Assembly (NCBI GenBank): GCA_037179385.1
Contig: CM074200.1
Coordinates: forward strand, 31,251,884 to 31,315,883
DNA from: Holothuria scabra
Lineage: Eukaryota > Echinodermata > Holothuroidea > Aspidochirotida > Holothuriidae
Reading direction: 5' to 3'
DNA length: 64,000 nt
A model generated the notes under the pieces. That model saw only the letters and a program-made list of their open reading frames with translations. It was not told where the DNA came from and did not search any database. Both the position numbers and the translations under genes were made by a program. This document shows, in pieces, positions 1 to 43,830 of this stretch (position 1 is the stretch's first letter; every line of letters starts with the position of its first letter).

Positions 1-697
1 TCCATTTTCAAAGAGGAGTCTTGAAGAAACATTGAAAATCAAACGATAAGGAGCACGTAGGCCGCAAATACTGTCTGTATCGTATTCACGTAGGTTTTCA
101 CCCAGCTTGTACACTAAGTACGAATGATGATAGGTTAAACGCTTTAGCCATGCTATCAATTCAAAAGAAGTTCATAAGAGAGAATTCAAATTTTAATCAA
201 CGTGTAATTAAAATGTTTGCTCATCTCAAAGAAAGACGAATGCATTATCATAGCCACGGGAACCTCGAGCCAGTTGTAAGACTAAATTCAATGAAATAAT
301 GGTGAAGTTTGCAGTCAGTTTAATACTCATTAAATGCCATGTGAAGGCAGAGAAATGCTTCGTTCTATAACCCCAATTTTGTATAAATATCGCGGAGCTT
401 CCGGGGGCTTCGCCTCATGGACCCCCACCAGGGGCCCTAAGGCGGGCCCCTGGACCCCACGCCGTAGGTGGGAGAGCGCGCTCCCACGGCACCTCGGGCG
501 CCGTTGGTCTATTCCCACCAATACAAATATGCCCCTCCATGTATTTAGACTACGAGCCGCCACGGGTTGTCAGTCAGACTCATCAAAATGTAGTTCCGAT
601 AGTCTCACCATAGTTATCCCTGAGTTATATGTTGTGCCCGCCTATAAAAATCTGTGCGCTCCCCAATGCCCCCTGGTAAAAAAAATCCTGGCTACGC
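1..697. other. Downstream laccase intron or flank, no exon recognised
   Basis: I see no laccase C-terminal motif here on the minus strand. A GC-rich stretch at 390-510 and the phrase ending GGCTACGCCACTG (690-702) look like repeat material. The latter recurs near C- or G-runs at 7744, 8671, 10400 and 11165 and resembles a common transposon end. Confidence 0.4.
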
Positions 698-1089
698 CAC
701 TGACATGGACAGAGCATGCTGCACGGTACACTGTCGCTACGGCACGTGTGAGAAAATTAGGCACAGCAAGATTGCTGTCTGCTACAGTTTTGTGTGCGAG
801 TGTGTGAAAGTTTGGACTTGCTCAAATAAATCAACAGATTTTGCAAGAAAGTTGAAATATTTTTCGAAATAATGCAAGGTAAGGTCAAAATCACTAAAAG
901 TATGGCATGAATATGATATTGTTTCCCATTCAAGTTAAACTTTTGCTTAAAATATTACGTCGTCCTCAAATCACACAAATTATAGCTTCACGGCGGCCAT
1001 CTTGGTGCGCCTTTTTTGTCCCAGTCGGTTGTGACAATGTACGGAAAGGACGCTTTACATGCTCTGCCCATCTATAGAGGGAGTCCGTG
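698..1089 (+). mobile_element. hAT-like MITE copy A (CACGGACTT family)
   Basis: Shares its whole length with copies at 1170-1577, 18928-19317 and 21946-22341. The right end (CATGCTCTGCCCATC...AGTCCGTG) is intact; the left end is shortened to CACTGACATGG and no matching duplication is visible, so this copy is partial or chimeric. Confidence 0.75.
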
Positions 1090-1169
1090 GTCCATGCATA
1101 CGCCAGTCACTGCATGTGCATATTGAAAAAATCAAGCTAAGAAAGCTTGAAGAAAACTAGTGTTCCATG

Positions 1170-1577
1170 CACGGACTTCCTATATACATGAACAGAGGGT
1201 GTAACGCGTGCGTCGTATTCTTAGATTGTAGCTACCAACTGGGGCCAAAAAAAAGGCGAATCAAGATTGCCGCCGTGAAGCTATAATTTGTATGATTTGA
1301 TGACGATTCTGTAATATTTTAAACAAAAGCTAAACTTGAAGGGAAACCAAAATCATATTCCCGCATGCGTGAACTGATTTTGACCTTGCATAATTTCGAA
1401 AATATTTTTAGTTTTCTGTTGAAGATCTGTTGATTTGAAATAGACCTACTTGAGCAAGTCCAAACTTTCACAAACACGAAACCAAAGCAGACAGTCGTCT
1501 TGCTAAGCCTATACTCATAGGTATGGTGGCGAACATCTACAGCGCAGTATGCTCTGTCCATGTGTAGGAAGTCAGTG
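1170..1577 (-). mobile_element. hAT-like MITE copy B with 8-bp duplication
   Basis: CACGGACTTCCTATA at the left and its inverse at the right (one change), flanked by identical GTTCCATG at 1162-1169 and 1578-1585. Opposite in orientation to copy A, so 698-1577 forms a large inverted repeat. Confidence 0.88.
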
Positions 1578-1779
1578 GTTCCATGTAAGCAGAACTTATT
1601 GAGTAATGATGCTTCTTAGTACATAATTTTGCACTATAGCAAACTTTAGAAAGAGCATGTAGGCCTAGACTTAGGCCTAGAATACAATAATAAGCGATGT
1701 TAACTTTTCGACTGCTCCTGTGTTTCGCGCAACTGGTGTCCTCTGTTGATTTTTACTCGGCTGGGCAGCTCCATTCTTC

Positions 1780-1905
1780 TACATTCTGCGTGCAATCGCG
1801 AGATCACTGCACTCGCAAAATCGAAAGTACACACATATGTTACTGCGCATGTTCTATGCCAACCGGTGTCAACTTGAGACGTAAGCGTTGTGAATGAGTC
1901 TATAA
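1780..1905. repeat. Interspersed repeat (copies at 29020-29220 and 32055-32275)
   Basis: Shared segments include GTGCAATCGCGAGATCACTGC and GCGCATGTTCTATGCCAACC followed by GACGTAAGC and GAATGAGTCTAT. Three diverged copies in this window; class unknown. Confidence 0.7.
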
Positions 1906-1959
1906 CCAAAATAAGTGAAAAATGTCATAACTAGCCCCGGGCTGCTGTCCCCTACTAAC

Positions 1960-33706
<31,747 letters not shown>

Positions 33707-36700
33707 ACTTGTTGTTAGTTTCGCGATTGATATGAAGAATCAAAACTGTTTGGCTAGATGAACCAGCGAATGTGGAAAACTAATTCAAAAGAGGGCCACA
33801 CGAGGCTAGTTTGTGACTTCTTATACAATATACATTCGATGTAATCAGAATATAGGCTATGCACATGTGGTGACTGTAGTGTGTCTCATCGAAACAACCT
33901 ATCTTAGTTCGTTGAATTGTTATTTTTTAAGCACAGACCATGGAAAATATTTGAAAAGAAATAGCGATGCGCATTTCAAAAAGTCTATTTGGTCTCAACC
34001 TTTTATGGACTTTTCCAAGTTAGTACTTCAACGCATAGTAACACACAATAAAAAGGTGACTGAGAAAAAGCTGCTAATATACCCACGATTATCGACGTCA
34101 CACAAGAGTGACCCAAAAATAAACGGAGCGGTATTATCGAAACAAATAATGGGCATTATTGTGAGACGTGTGGGTGTACATGGATTGCCAAAACTTCCCT
34201 AAAGTGAGGTTTGCGCATTGTTCAAGGACGTCTAGAAATAGTCAAACAAACCCCAATAGTCGAACGTCGATCAACGCTCTTAGAGCTCTATACTGCTGTA
34301 TGTCTACATCTCCTTCATTATTCTGCACCGCCGCCAGTTAACGACGATCAAAAGATATGGGTGACTTGCCACATACTGCTGACTCGCAACAGTTAAACTT
34401 ATTAAAGGGAAACATTGCGTTTAAAATGTTCCAACAAAGCTTTAAATTTAAGTAGCTCTAGCCATTTTCAAATCATTCGGTCTCAGCAATAGCTTAACCT
34501 CAGCAATAGCTTCATCTCCTCGAAATATTATGAACAAGAAGAGTTATGGAAGTTGCATCTTTTGAAATGTTGAAAGTTCGGGTGAACAACTTATTCTTGA
34601 GCAAAATCAACTGATTTTCTATCTGAGGGAAACTTATTTCTTGAAAAGAAGGCTACCATACTGCCTTATTTGTAATTATTTATCACTCTTTGCCAACAAA
34701 TATTAGTTTTAAAAGGATGAAATTTCTTTGTAAAACAAACGCAATATTTCCCTTTAAGTCAGAATTAGTGTTACACAAAATTTCTGACCAACCAAAATAA
34801 GATCAAAGTTTTCTCAGAAAAAAAAGGGGGGGGGGGGAGAGAAAAAGGTTGAAATAAAAAGTTGAAATTCAATTCCCGAGAGGTCATTCCAGTCGGTCAA
34901 CAATTCTACAACAAAACTTAAAGGTAGTGTGACATGAAAATGACAAAATTGGGAATTGGATGTAAAAATAGCCATGATTTCCATCAAAATCCATCAAAAA
35001 TTGACTATTCTACAGGACAATTTCTAGTTTTCACTTAGTCATTAATAAATATGAGCTAAATATGCAAATTTCGTGATGTCATGGGAGGGACATACCATAT
35101 ATGGCCAATGTTATCCTTTGTTTTTACAACCTTTATTTCAAAGACAGTTAGCCTATATCATTCGTTTGCCCTGAGGGTTTTATTTTGGAAGTTGTTTTCG
35201 TTTAGGTTGGTTAAACACTGATAATAACTAGACGGCTTGTACTTGCAGGCAAGTACTGATCGAAACCACTGAAAATGGTTTGAAACGAAACGAAAAATTC
35301 CAACATTGCACCACTTGATTCCAAGCCTCGATCGAGTGAATATTAAGTGCTGTACAAAATTGGACAAACGGCCTACCATGCTCACATTCTCAGAGAAAAA
35401 TGTTCTGCCGCCAACAGAACTGCAACCATTGTGTCAGGAACGTCTTTTTTACGCAGGCAGCATACAGACTGTAAGATGTTTCTACCTCAGATTCGGCACG
35501 TGCACATGCGCAGATTTAGCAAAGACGTGACAACGGACTTTTAGCGGTTATCAAGCGTGTTGAACAAGCGGGGATTTTCGATGGTGTGGTCGTGGAGTAC
35601 TAGCGTTAGTCTACATAGTGGCGTTCAAGTCTGGGAGTATTTTACGAGTGATAAAGACTTATCGTTCTTCGAAAAGAAGACTTCCTACATGCCCCAAATA
35701 GGCTGATTATTCTATTGGAACACCGTCAAGTTGGTGAAATCGGGGGAATAGTCGAAATTTCTACTCCATGAAAAAGTAAAAAACTGCGTGGCAGATGAAA
35801 TGCTGTATAACATAAGTATTGTTCGTGTGTAAATAGAGTAGCATCACACTGAAGATATTCATACGCCGAGCCAAGAAAGAAGGCACGAATTCACTTGGCA
35901 AACTTAACAAATCCAATAATAGAAGCTGTAAGCTTCGATTAATTATGCTTAGTGTTCTATGAAAGCGTTGCGTATTTGACGGAAACAAAGGAACATCAGT
36001 CAAAAAGCTGGGCCAGTGGAGAGTTTAAAGGAGAACTGAACAAACCGAGTCCGCTCCGCAGGGTAACAGGCGCCTGGTAATTTTTCAGTTTACTGCTTAA
36101 TCAGCCCATTAAACGTATATGCTGGGAATGGTCTAGTGCCGTTCAGAAAGTGACCGGTGGGTGTGGGTATAAGAAGACACCGATATCGGCAGAGCCGGGC
36201 GCTGGCAGATACACAGAAAACTGCCGGACATACGGAAGGTTATCTGCCGGAACCAATCCTGGCCGATACTTCCCGAAATTCCGCCTGGAGTTTAAACCAA
36301 TAAACTTTCAAATCATAAATCTGTAAATTGTGACTGATGTGTGAACACACACAAGTCTAGAAATCGGACGCCTCGCCTGGGCCCCGATCTACCTAACTTG
36401 TAACTCTTGTTGGTTTTGATGACAGATTTTAATTACCCCAGAAAAAATTCCAATTCCAAATCCCAATGTACTTACTTTTTTCCAGTGCAACAACTGTCCT
36501 AAGCCCACCCTTATTCCAGACACAATCATAGTTTTTGCTTGAAGGCGTATCGTGCATGGTTATACTATGTCTTATGGTAAACTACCAACTACAGCACAAT
36601 TGTCGTGTGCCGTTTCAGTCCGGTAATTTGAACTGATCTTATCGGTAAAAGCCTTCAGGGGACACTTTGCCCCCTGCCTCCTGGCATATCCACTATTGCG

Positions 36701-37820
36701 TAATCAGTTTTCGCGTATTTCCATGAAGTCGCAGTGCATATTTCATGTTCGCAGTCATGTGTCACACTTGACAGGTATGTCATAATTAAGCGTTTGTATA
36801 GGGCTATATATTAAGACAAGACTTCACCGAAGTTGGACACGCAGCCAATATCACACATGTTATTTGGGTACACCTGGTACATATAACCTCACGTGCTCTC
36901 ATGCTACCCCAACCTAGCCCTTTTCCCAGCAATATCATTAGTAAATGTATCGGTAGGTAACGCATGAGACGTCACTACAAAGAAACACAAAAACAGAAAA
37001 ATCTAGTATAGTGATAGGCAGCTTGGATCAAAGTTTGATGAGGAACTATAGCAAGTATACTTGCAATTTGAAATTGAACAAGATATGACTCGACTATAAA
37101 CATGTGTAGTGAGTGTGAGGGATTCGTTATATTAGCTTTACTGCTAGAGGTGTTTGTTAGCCAAGTGGTAACAACTTGAAACCTTCGAAAATTGGGGAAT
37201 AAAAAATCTTTGCCTTGGGGTTAATATTGTACCGGGTCAATATGAATAGATATTATCATTGCTTGTTTCGGGCATTCTCCTGAACCTATAGTTACTTGTG
37301 ATTTTCACTTTGTGGACATCAATTAGCAACATTTTTTTCTGCTGCAAGTAATAACCAAGACAAGCCTGATTTGACTGACTTTTGACGAGTCACCGGCCGT
37401 TCTCATCGATCAGCACTCAGGCGTGCATTCCATATAGTGAAGTTTTATCGTAATAATATAGGTCACATGACCATATATGAAATAACGTACCATAACAGTA
37501 GACGTGCTAACGCAGATGTGAATAGATCTCGTAGAGACTTAATAACAACTGTATTGTACTTAACAAAACGTGATGATAATCAGAATCCAGGCTGTGGAAG
37601 TCTGTGCCAACATTTAGTTCGCTTTAAATCTACACAGGGCTAGTATAAGGCTAAGCCTTTACATTAAACGGTGCAACTTTCAATCCGTGGTACGTGGTAG
37701 TTCCACGAATTTACAGACTTTGGGAAGTTTAAGATTATAGATGGAAGGAAGATTTGATATGAATCGGACTGTTTGTCCTTTTGATTGCGACATCCTGCTA
37801 CGCAGATCATTGTAAGTCCC
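33707..37820. other. Intergenic, upstream of the laccase gene
   Basis: No gene supported. 34919-35145 is a half copy of the element at 26357-26889. I did not find a convincing TATA box just upstream of 33706. Short open frames here are unconserved in appearance. Confidence 0.6.
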
Positions 37821-37827
37821 CCAATTT

Positions 37828-38001
<174 letters not shown>

Positions 38002-38046
38002 AATTGATAAAACTGGAAAATCTGGCTGAGGTGAAAAAACGATGTT

Positions 38047-38119
38047 GACTCCGCCGGGATTCGAACTCGGGACCTCCCGCTTTCTAGTGCGGACGCTCTA
38101 ATCACTGAGCCATGAAGCC
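38047..38119 (-). ncRNA. tRNA-like sequence (probable SINE head or pseudo-tRNA)
   Basis: Minus strand: GGCTTCA, D-stem GCTC/GAGC, anticodon stem TCCGC/GCGGG with an enlarged loop (ACTAGAAA), then TTCGAATCCCGG as B box. The acceptor pairs with CGGAGTC imperfectly. It is followed by TCAAC..TTTTTTCACCTCAG and then a (TA)n array. The loop size and mispairs argue against a working tRNA. Confidence 0.65.
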
Positions 38120-38267
38120 AAGTTGGTTTGGCCTTTGTTCAAATAACAGATGAAGCAACTCGCAATTCACCTCCTGAGCAGGCGCCTAATTTTTTGGAAC
38201 AGCACTAGTTCTCGTTTGACGCAAGCCCTAACCAAAGATCAAAGTTGATGCCATCCAGCTGAACACA

Positions 38268-38398
<131 letters not shown>

Positions 38399-38731
38399 GG
38401 TCGAATACTGCGTAGCACAGGTAAAGTATGAAGGTAAACAGATTGGAATGATTGGAATATTGGCAATCCCTTTGTAAAGAGGTTGTACGCTTGACGTCGG
38501 CGCGTTTTGGTTTGGCTTGCTGGATGGATGTTGTCATGGGTAGTGCGTGTGTTACCAGTGCGTCCGCACTACAGGGACTTAGAAACGATTGTAAGGAGTT
38601 GATGGGGACATAACAAGACACACAACGCGTTGACGTAGGTGCTTGGCCTTTGTACGCGCGCCGATCGAGTTGTATCGGCACGCGTTTGTTGTTTCTTTTG
38701 AATATCGTTTTTTTGATCAGTTATTATTTTG

Positions 38732-38767
38732 CCGCCTGATGAAGGGTACATACCCGAAACGTTGCGG
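38732..38767 (+). ncRNA. Hammerhead ribozyme motif 1 (Penelope type, minimal)
   Basis: Helix I CCGC (38732-38735) pairs GCGG (38764-38767). Core CTGATGA (38736-38742); helix II GGGT/ACCC closing a short loop (38744-38755); GAA (38756-38758); palindromic ACGT (38759-38762) as a two-base-pair helix III; then T (38763) at the expected cleavage site. All invariant core bases are present. This is the form known from Penelope-like elements, where two copies pair through the palindrome. Confidence 0.82.
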
Positions 38768-38815
38768 AGCTTTCTTCCGAATTTTAGCACTTTTTATCAT
38801 TCCAATCTGTTTATC

Positions 38816-39389
<574 letters not shown>

Positions 39390-39521
39390 TGTATCTTGGC
39401 TCGCTGTACACCGTTCGTGCCTGTTCACAACGAACACGGAACGAACACGTGATTAAAAATGGACACGTTCAAAAGCAGCGAACAAATACGTATTTAACGT
39501 TATTGACATCATTCTACTTCA

Positions 39522-39579
39522 GGCTTCTGAGGAGTGAGGACCTACATTATTGGCCCTTACGAAACAGTTCTGTAAAGCT
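39522..39579 (+). ncRNA. Hammerhead ribozyme motif 2 (with hairpin helix III)
   Basis: Helix I GGCTT (39522-39526) pairs AAGCT (39575-39579, one G-U). Core CTGAGGA (39527-39533). Helix II GTGAGG (39534-39539) pairs CCTTAC (39555-39560). GAA (39561-39563); helix III ACAG/CTGT with a TT loop (39564-39573); A (39574) at the cleavage position. It lies about 135 bp after the endonuclease stop, so it belongs to the Penelope 3' region. No core base is violated. Confidence 0.85.
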
Positions 39580-39684
39580 ATGTTGTAAGAACTTATTGCA
39601 ACCTTTTCAATATTACAGCTCCCTTCACAGGGTTGAGCACTTTACCATTGCCTGGTTGACATTATTAATTTTTACTATTACGGT

Positions 39685-39793
<109 letters not shown>

Positions 39794-39831
39794 TTTGTAC
39801 TATGTACTATGTACTTTGCTTTATTACTCAA

Positions 39832-39868
39832 GTCTCCGAGGAAGAGGTAGGACCTCGAAATATTAGAC
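39832..39868 (+). ncRNA. Degenerate hammerhead motif 3
   Basis: Helix I GTCT/AGAC, core CCGAGGA (second base C instead of the invariant U), helix II GAGGT/ACCTC, GAA, palindromic ATAT, then T. The architecture is exact but the core change should abolish cleavage. Confidence 0.7.
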
Positions 39869-39978
39869 AACGCTTTTGTATTATGTTGGTATTGGAGGCA
39901 CTCTCACCCATGAAATGGGGGCAAGTGATATTTGCTTATTTATTTATATTAATATACCAACCCACGGAACTTACTGTC

Positions 39979-40026
<48 letters not shown>
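39979..40026. repeat. (TA)n array
   Basis: Short interrupted TA run just before a weak CTGAGGA...GAAA segment. Confidence 0.9.
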
Positions 40027-40166
40027 TTAAGTTTAAAAGTCTTGGTCATTTCTGAGGAAGATTATCGGTGCAAACAGAGTCGAAAAAGGACGAGGCGTCC
40101 ACTGCTCTGTATAGCGCCCCCTCAGTGAGAGATTGTCATCTTTCTGTGATGAGAGCAGCCAAGACC

Positions 40167-40238
40167 GGCTTCATAGCCTAATTGGTTAAGGCAGCTGCAC
40201 GTGAAGCAGGAGGTCTGGGTTCGAGTCCCAGTGAGGGT
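40167..40238 (+). ncRNA. tRNA-like sequence (probable SINE head; GTG anticodon position)
   Basis: GGCTTCA, D-arm TAGCCTAATTGGTTAAGGC, anticodon arm CTGC-ACGTGAA-GCAG (GTG in position), T-arm CTGGGTTCGAGTCCCAG, acceptor 3' side TGAGGGT with one mismatch plus wobbles. Begins with the same seven bases as 38119-38047 and, like it, is followed by TCAA..TTTTTC..CTGAGG and then (TA)n. Confidence 0.65.
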
Positions 40239-40340
40239 GGTCAATTTTTCGCTGAGGTTGATTTAATTTATTCTTTTCACTTTATACGATGCTCAGGGAA
40301 AAGCAATCGTTTCCTATTTATTTCTAATTATTTACATATT

Positions 40341-40466
<126 letters not shown>

Positions 40467-40586
40467 GCAAGAAATTGTTTTGGTCCAATACGTAACTGGT
40501 GCCAAGTCATAATAATAGAGAGTGAGACAACAGAAAAATAAAAACTCGGCAGACGTAGCTTCGCGTTACTCAAATATTATGATTTA

Positions 40587-40626
40587 ATCAAGCTTTCGGC
40601 CAGTATGTATCGGCCTTCTTCAGGAT
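40587..40626 (-). ncRNA. Hammerhead ribozyme motif 4 (Penelope type, minimal, minus strand)
   Basis: Minus strand: helix I ATC (40626-40624) pairs GAT (40589-40587). Core CTGAAGA (40623-40617), helix II GGCC/GGCC around GATACATACT, GAA (40597-40595), palindromic AGCT (40594-40591), T (40590). Core intact; helix I is short. Confidence 0.72.
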
Positions 40627-40793
40627 ACTATATAGGAGAGGAGGGAAAACTTAGTATTTACAGTAGCAAAAAATAGAGAAAATGACTAAAACACGGGTAG
40701 TTTTTGTAAAAATATTACATTACACTTAACTAACCAAAACAGCTTACTAATTAAAGAGGCTACTATGCAAAAAAACCTTTCTACGTATACATA

Positions 40794-40830
<37 letters not shown>

Positions 40831-40832
40831 GG

Positions 40833-40983
40833 ATAAGTAGAAAACACCACAAATATGACAATATTAGAGCACATACAAGAAAAGAGAAACGTATGTTTCA
40901 AAGACACGTATATGCTCTAATATACGTTACTCTTTTCTTGTATGTGCTCTAATATTGTCATATTTCTGGTGTTTTCTACTTAT
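40833..40983. repeat. 54-bp inverted repeats with 43-bp spacer
   Basis: 40833-40886 is the inverse of 40930-40983 with one mismatch. The spacer itself holds ACGTATATGCTCTAATATACGT, nearly palindromic. Adjacent to a (TA)n run at 40794-40830. Confidence 0.92.
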
Positions 40984-41026
40984 TCTTTTATATTACATGG
41001 AGCATACGTGGACTAACTTATATTTA

Positions 41027-41196
41027 GGGAATAAAGTCAATGGTGCCCATGTCTCTACATCAGATTCGAACAGGCTATGACGTCACGCATATGGGCTGAG
41101 AGACCCGAGGCGAAGCCGAGGGTCTCTGCCTATATGCGTGACGTCATAGCCTGTTCGAATATGATGTAGAGACATGGGCACCATGACTTTATTCCC
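41027..41196. repeat. ~170-bp near-perfect palindrome (foldback element)
   Basis: From GGGAATAAAGTCA to TGACTTTATTCCC, the two halves are inverse with about five changes, including the centre GAGACCCGAGGC/GCCGAGGGTCTC. Contains TGACGTCA-type boxes (TATGACGTCACGC) in both arms. Confidence 0.93.
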
Positions 41197-42674
41197 ATTC
41201 ATAAATACTTTTAATTTCGGGAAGTTTAGAAGGAAAAAAGCTTTCTTTTTATTAATTTTCCATTGATCATCAATTATTCTCCTTAACTGACTACGTTACA
41301 ATGACATTGACATTGACATTGAATAGCGTTGCGAAGAGCTGTATTACCGCAATGCACAGTACCTAGCTAGCTGTCTACACGCTGCCTTCGTCGTCGCTTG
41401 CATGTTGCACGTATATATGTAACTTACACAGCCATGACGTACAGCTATACGGCCTACTTTGTGCCGTCTATTTGACAAATAAGTTACATTTTGGAAGTCT
41501 TGAACGATGTCATATTTGGAACGATTTTTCTTTTGGATGTGGGGCTATAGTCGTGAATAGTTCCACTAAAATTATATACTAACTGGAGGATCTGTGGTTT
41601 AATTGGTTTCTATTGCCCGCTGTGACATTTGCCTTTGACACACTAACGTCCTGCTCAACGTTGTTGAAAACAGACTAAACAACTAACGTTAGGCTAACAA
41701 CGTCAGGCCTAACATTAGCCTTTCAAATTAGCGTTACGTTGTTTTCGAAATGTGGCTGAGTCAGTAAATTAGCTTGACCTTTTTGAGCGGAACTTTATGG
41801 AACCACACATATTTGCCCTAACTAACGGTGGCTCTCGCAATTCCTGAAGCATTCATTGCAGAGAGAATCTATCACAATCTTGATGACGTTTGTCGATGCA
41901 GTATGCAGGCTACTTGGGCCTGCGAAGGCTCTTCTTAATTATCACATCTGCAATTCCCTCGGCGATTCTGGTGCTAAATTTCCTTACATAGCTTATGGTG
42001 CACAGAATACTAACCCAAGCCTTATGTATGGAATATGCGAGATGAGCTTTTATGGTTAGTGAGTAACGTTATACTCGACGCACTTATTTTCAAAATTGTT
42101 TTTTCATCGGAAAAGATAGGCTAGAGGATTTTGAGTCTAACTGAGATAGGCCTAGGAAGACATGTATGGCCTAGTCATATTTATATTTTTTTTTCTCATA
42201 CCCAGTGTACCATATCAATTACACAATCGGGGTCTAAGCCTAGGCCCTAGGCTTGTGTGAACTTTGAAACACATTATAACACCTTCACTTAATATTTTCT
42301 GAATTAGGCCTAGGTCTGAAATCTGATTAGGCCTTGGACCTAATTTATTTGTTTCAATATACATGCAACATTGCGGTGAACCAAATATATGTACATTTTA
42401 AGTTGGACAGTAATGGGGGAAATTACTTGCTTAAAACGTCAGGCACCATTTAAAGTAGTTGGGCCAGTATGTGTACTACTACTAGGCCTAAAACTGTTGT
42501 TATGTGTAAAACCTAAAACTTAAGCCTTCATAACACCGTGTCAGCAAAGCTGTATTTATAGTCATGTTGATCAAAAAGTTGCTCTCCATACACCCTATGT
42601 CTTTACACTGGATTAGAACATGGGTAACTGACCAATCACAAGCCAGTATTCTCAAAAAGTATTTATGAATATAT

Positions 42675-42676
<2 letters not shown>
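41197..42676. other. Intergenic, no supported feature
   Basis: Rich in 'taggccta' oligomers. 42570-42660 has a weak resemblance to the arm of 41027-41196 (ends AAAGTATTTATGAAT, also seen inverted just after 41200). No gene seen. Confidence 0.5.
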
Positions 42677-42706
<30 letters not shown>

Positions 42707-42707
42707 C

Positions 42708-42753
<46 letters not shown>
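42677..42753. repeat. (TA)n array
   Basis: Two TA runs joined by CATAAATA. Confidence 0.93.
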
Positions 42754-42759
<6 letters not shown>

Positions 42760-43489
42760 ATATAAGATGTAATTAAAGATACTTTGAAGAGAAATAAGAT
42801 GAAAACTGAGTTATTTAGCTTTTTCTTCAAAATAAGTTTGGGGGACTGCTATTTACCTTTATGCTTCGGATTTTGAAATATGTGTTAAACTAAGTAGAAA
42901 CACGGAAGCCAATTTCAATATCGTCCGAGGGTCTTTACATGCACGATGATATTCAGTAATCCCGTGAAAAACTACCCTCGGCGAACTAATTCATTTTTTG
43001 TCAAAAGAAATTTTCAAACCTTTTCAATATAAAAATCCAGTACGTGTCATAAAATTACCATTTTCCTCATTTTACCATTTTTGCTAAATATGGCAAAATA
43101 TTTTCAGAAACTTCCATTTTCGTAGATGTTCGATCACTACAATGAAAACCCAAGTCAACTGCAATTGCACTGACATTCTAATTAATTATGCTCTTGAAAG
43201 GCAGATTACTTCAAAAATACCTCCCAAACTGTTCAATTTCACCTTTCCAAAAACCTAAATTTTCATTACATTAAATTCTAAAATTTCTCCAATATTGCAT
43301 GGTCTTTACTTTAAAAATCTTTCAATTGTTCAAAGACTGTAAAATTTTGCGGGCGAAATTCCACTTTTGTCTCGGAGACCCTCAGTACCGTGACGTACTA
43401 CTTTAAGCCAACAATAAAGTGCCTATGAATCGCAAACTAACAGTTTTCATTAACCCATAAAACAATTTCGATTTTTATTATACGCACTG

Positions 43490-43629
43490 CATATTCTTTA
43501 ATATTTTAATGGTCCTTGAAAGTTTGAAAAGCGAAATTCATTCTTCCAAAAATTTTAGATTTCATTCAAAACAAGCTCCGGATTTTTTGTTCCAATAGCA
43601 AAAAAAAAAGACAAAAAAAAAAAAAATAA

Positions 43630-43663
<34 letters not shown>

Positions 43664-43830
43664 AGGACTTGCACTGTGCGCGCCTCAAACTCTGTCAGTC
43701 ACGTCCCATCGGGAACTCGTCGCCTTTGTCGGGGGCTTTGAGATGCTGGCCTCCTATGCTGGGGAGCCTACTCCCCCGCCCCCTGTCGGGCAAATTCTGA
43801 CGCCGCCCTTGATATGAGCATGATATTGAA
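43490..43830 (-). repeat. Interspersed repeat, inverse of 16205-16440
   Basis: Shares TCGGGCAAATTCTGACGCCG, AAACAAGCTCCGGA and TTTAATGGTCCTTGAAA with the inverse of 16205-16440. Interrupted by an A-rich run (43602-43661). Confidence 0.72.

Noticed and set aside
334..807. 157-codon plus-strand frame
   Set aside because: Overlaps repeat ends and a MITE; no recognisable domain.
33813..34202. 129-codon plus-strand frame upstream of the laccase
   Set aside because: No recognised motif, no splice or start context that distinguishes it from chance in AT-rich DNA.
40052..40090. Possible fifth hammerhead (CTGAGGA...GAAA)
   Set aside because: Helix II is weak and there is no matching helix III/helix I partner after GAAA.
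41856..42059. 67-codon frame in the intergenic region
   Set aside because: No domain or homology recognised; single open frame only.
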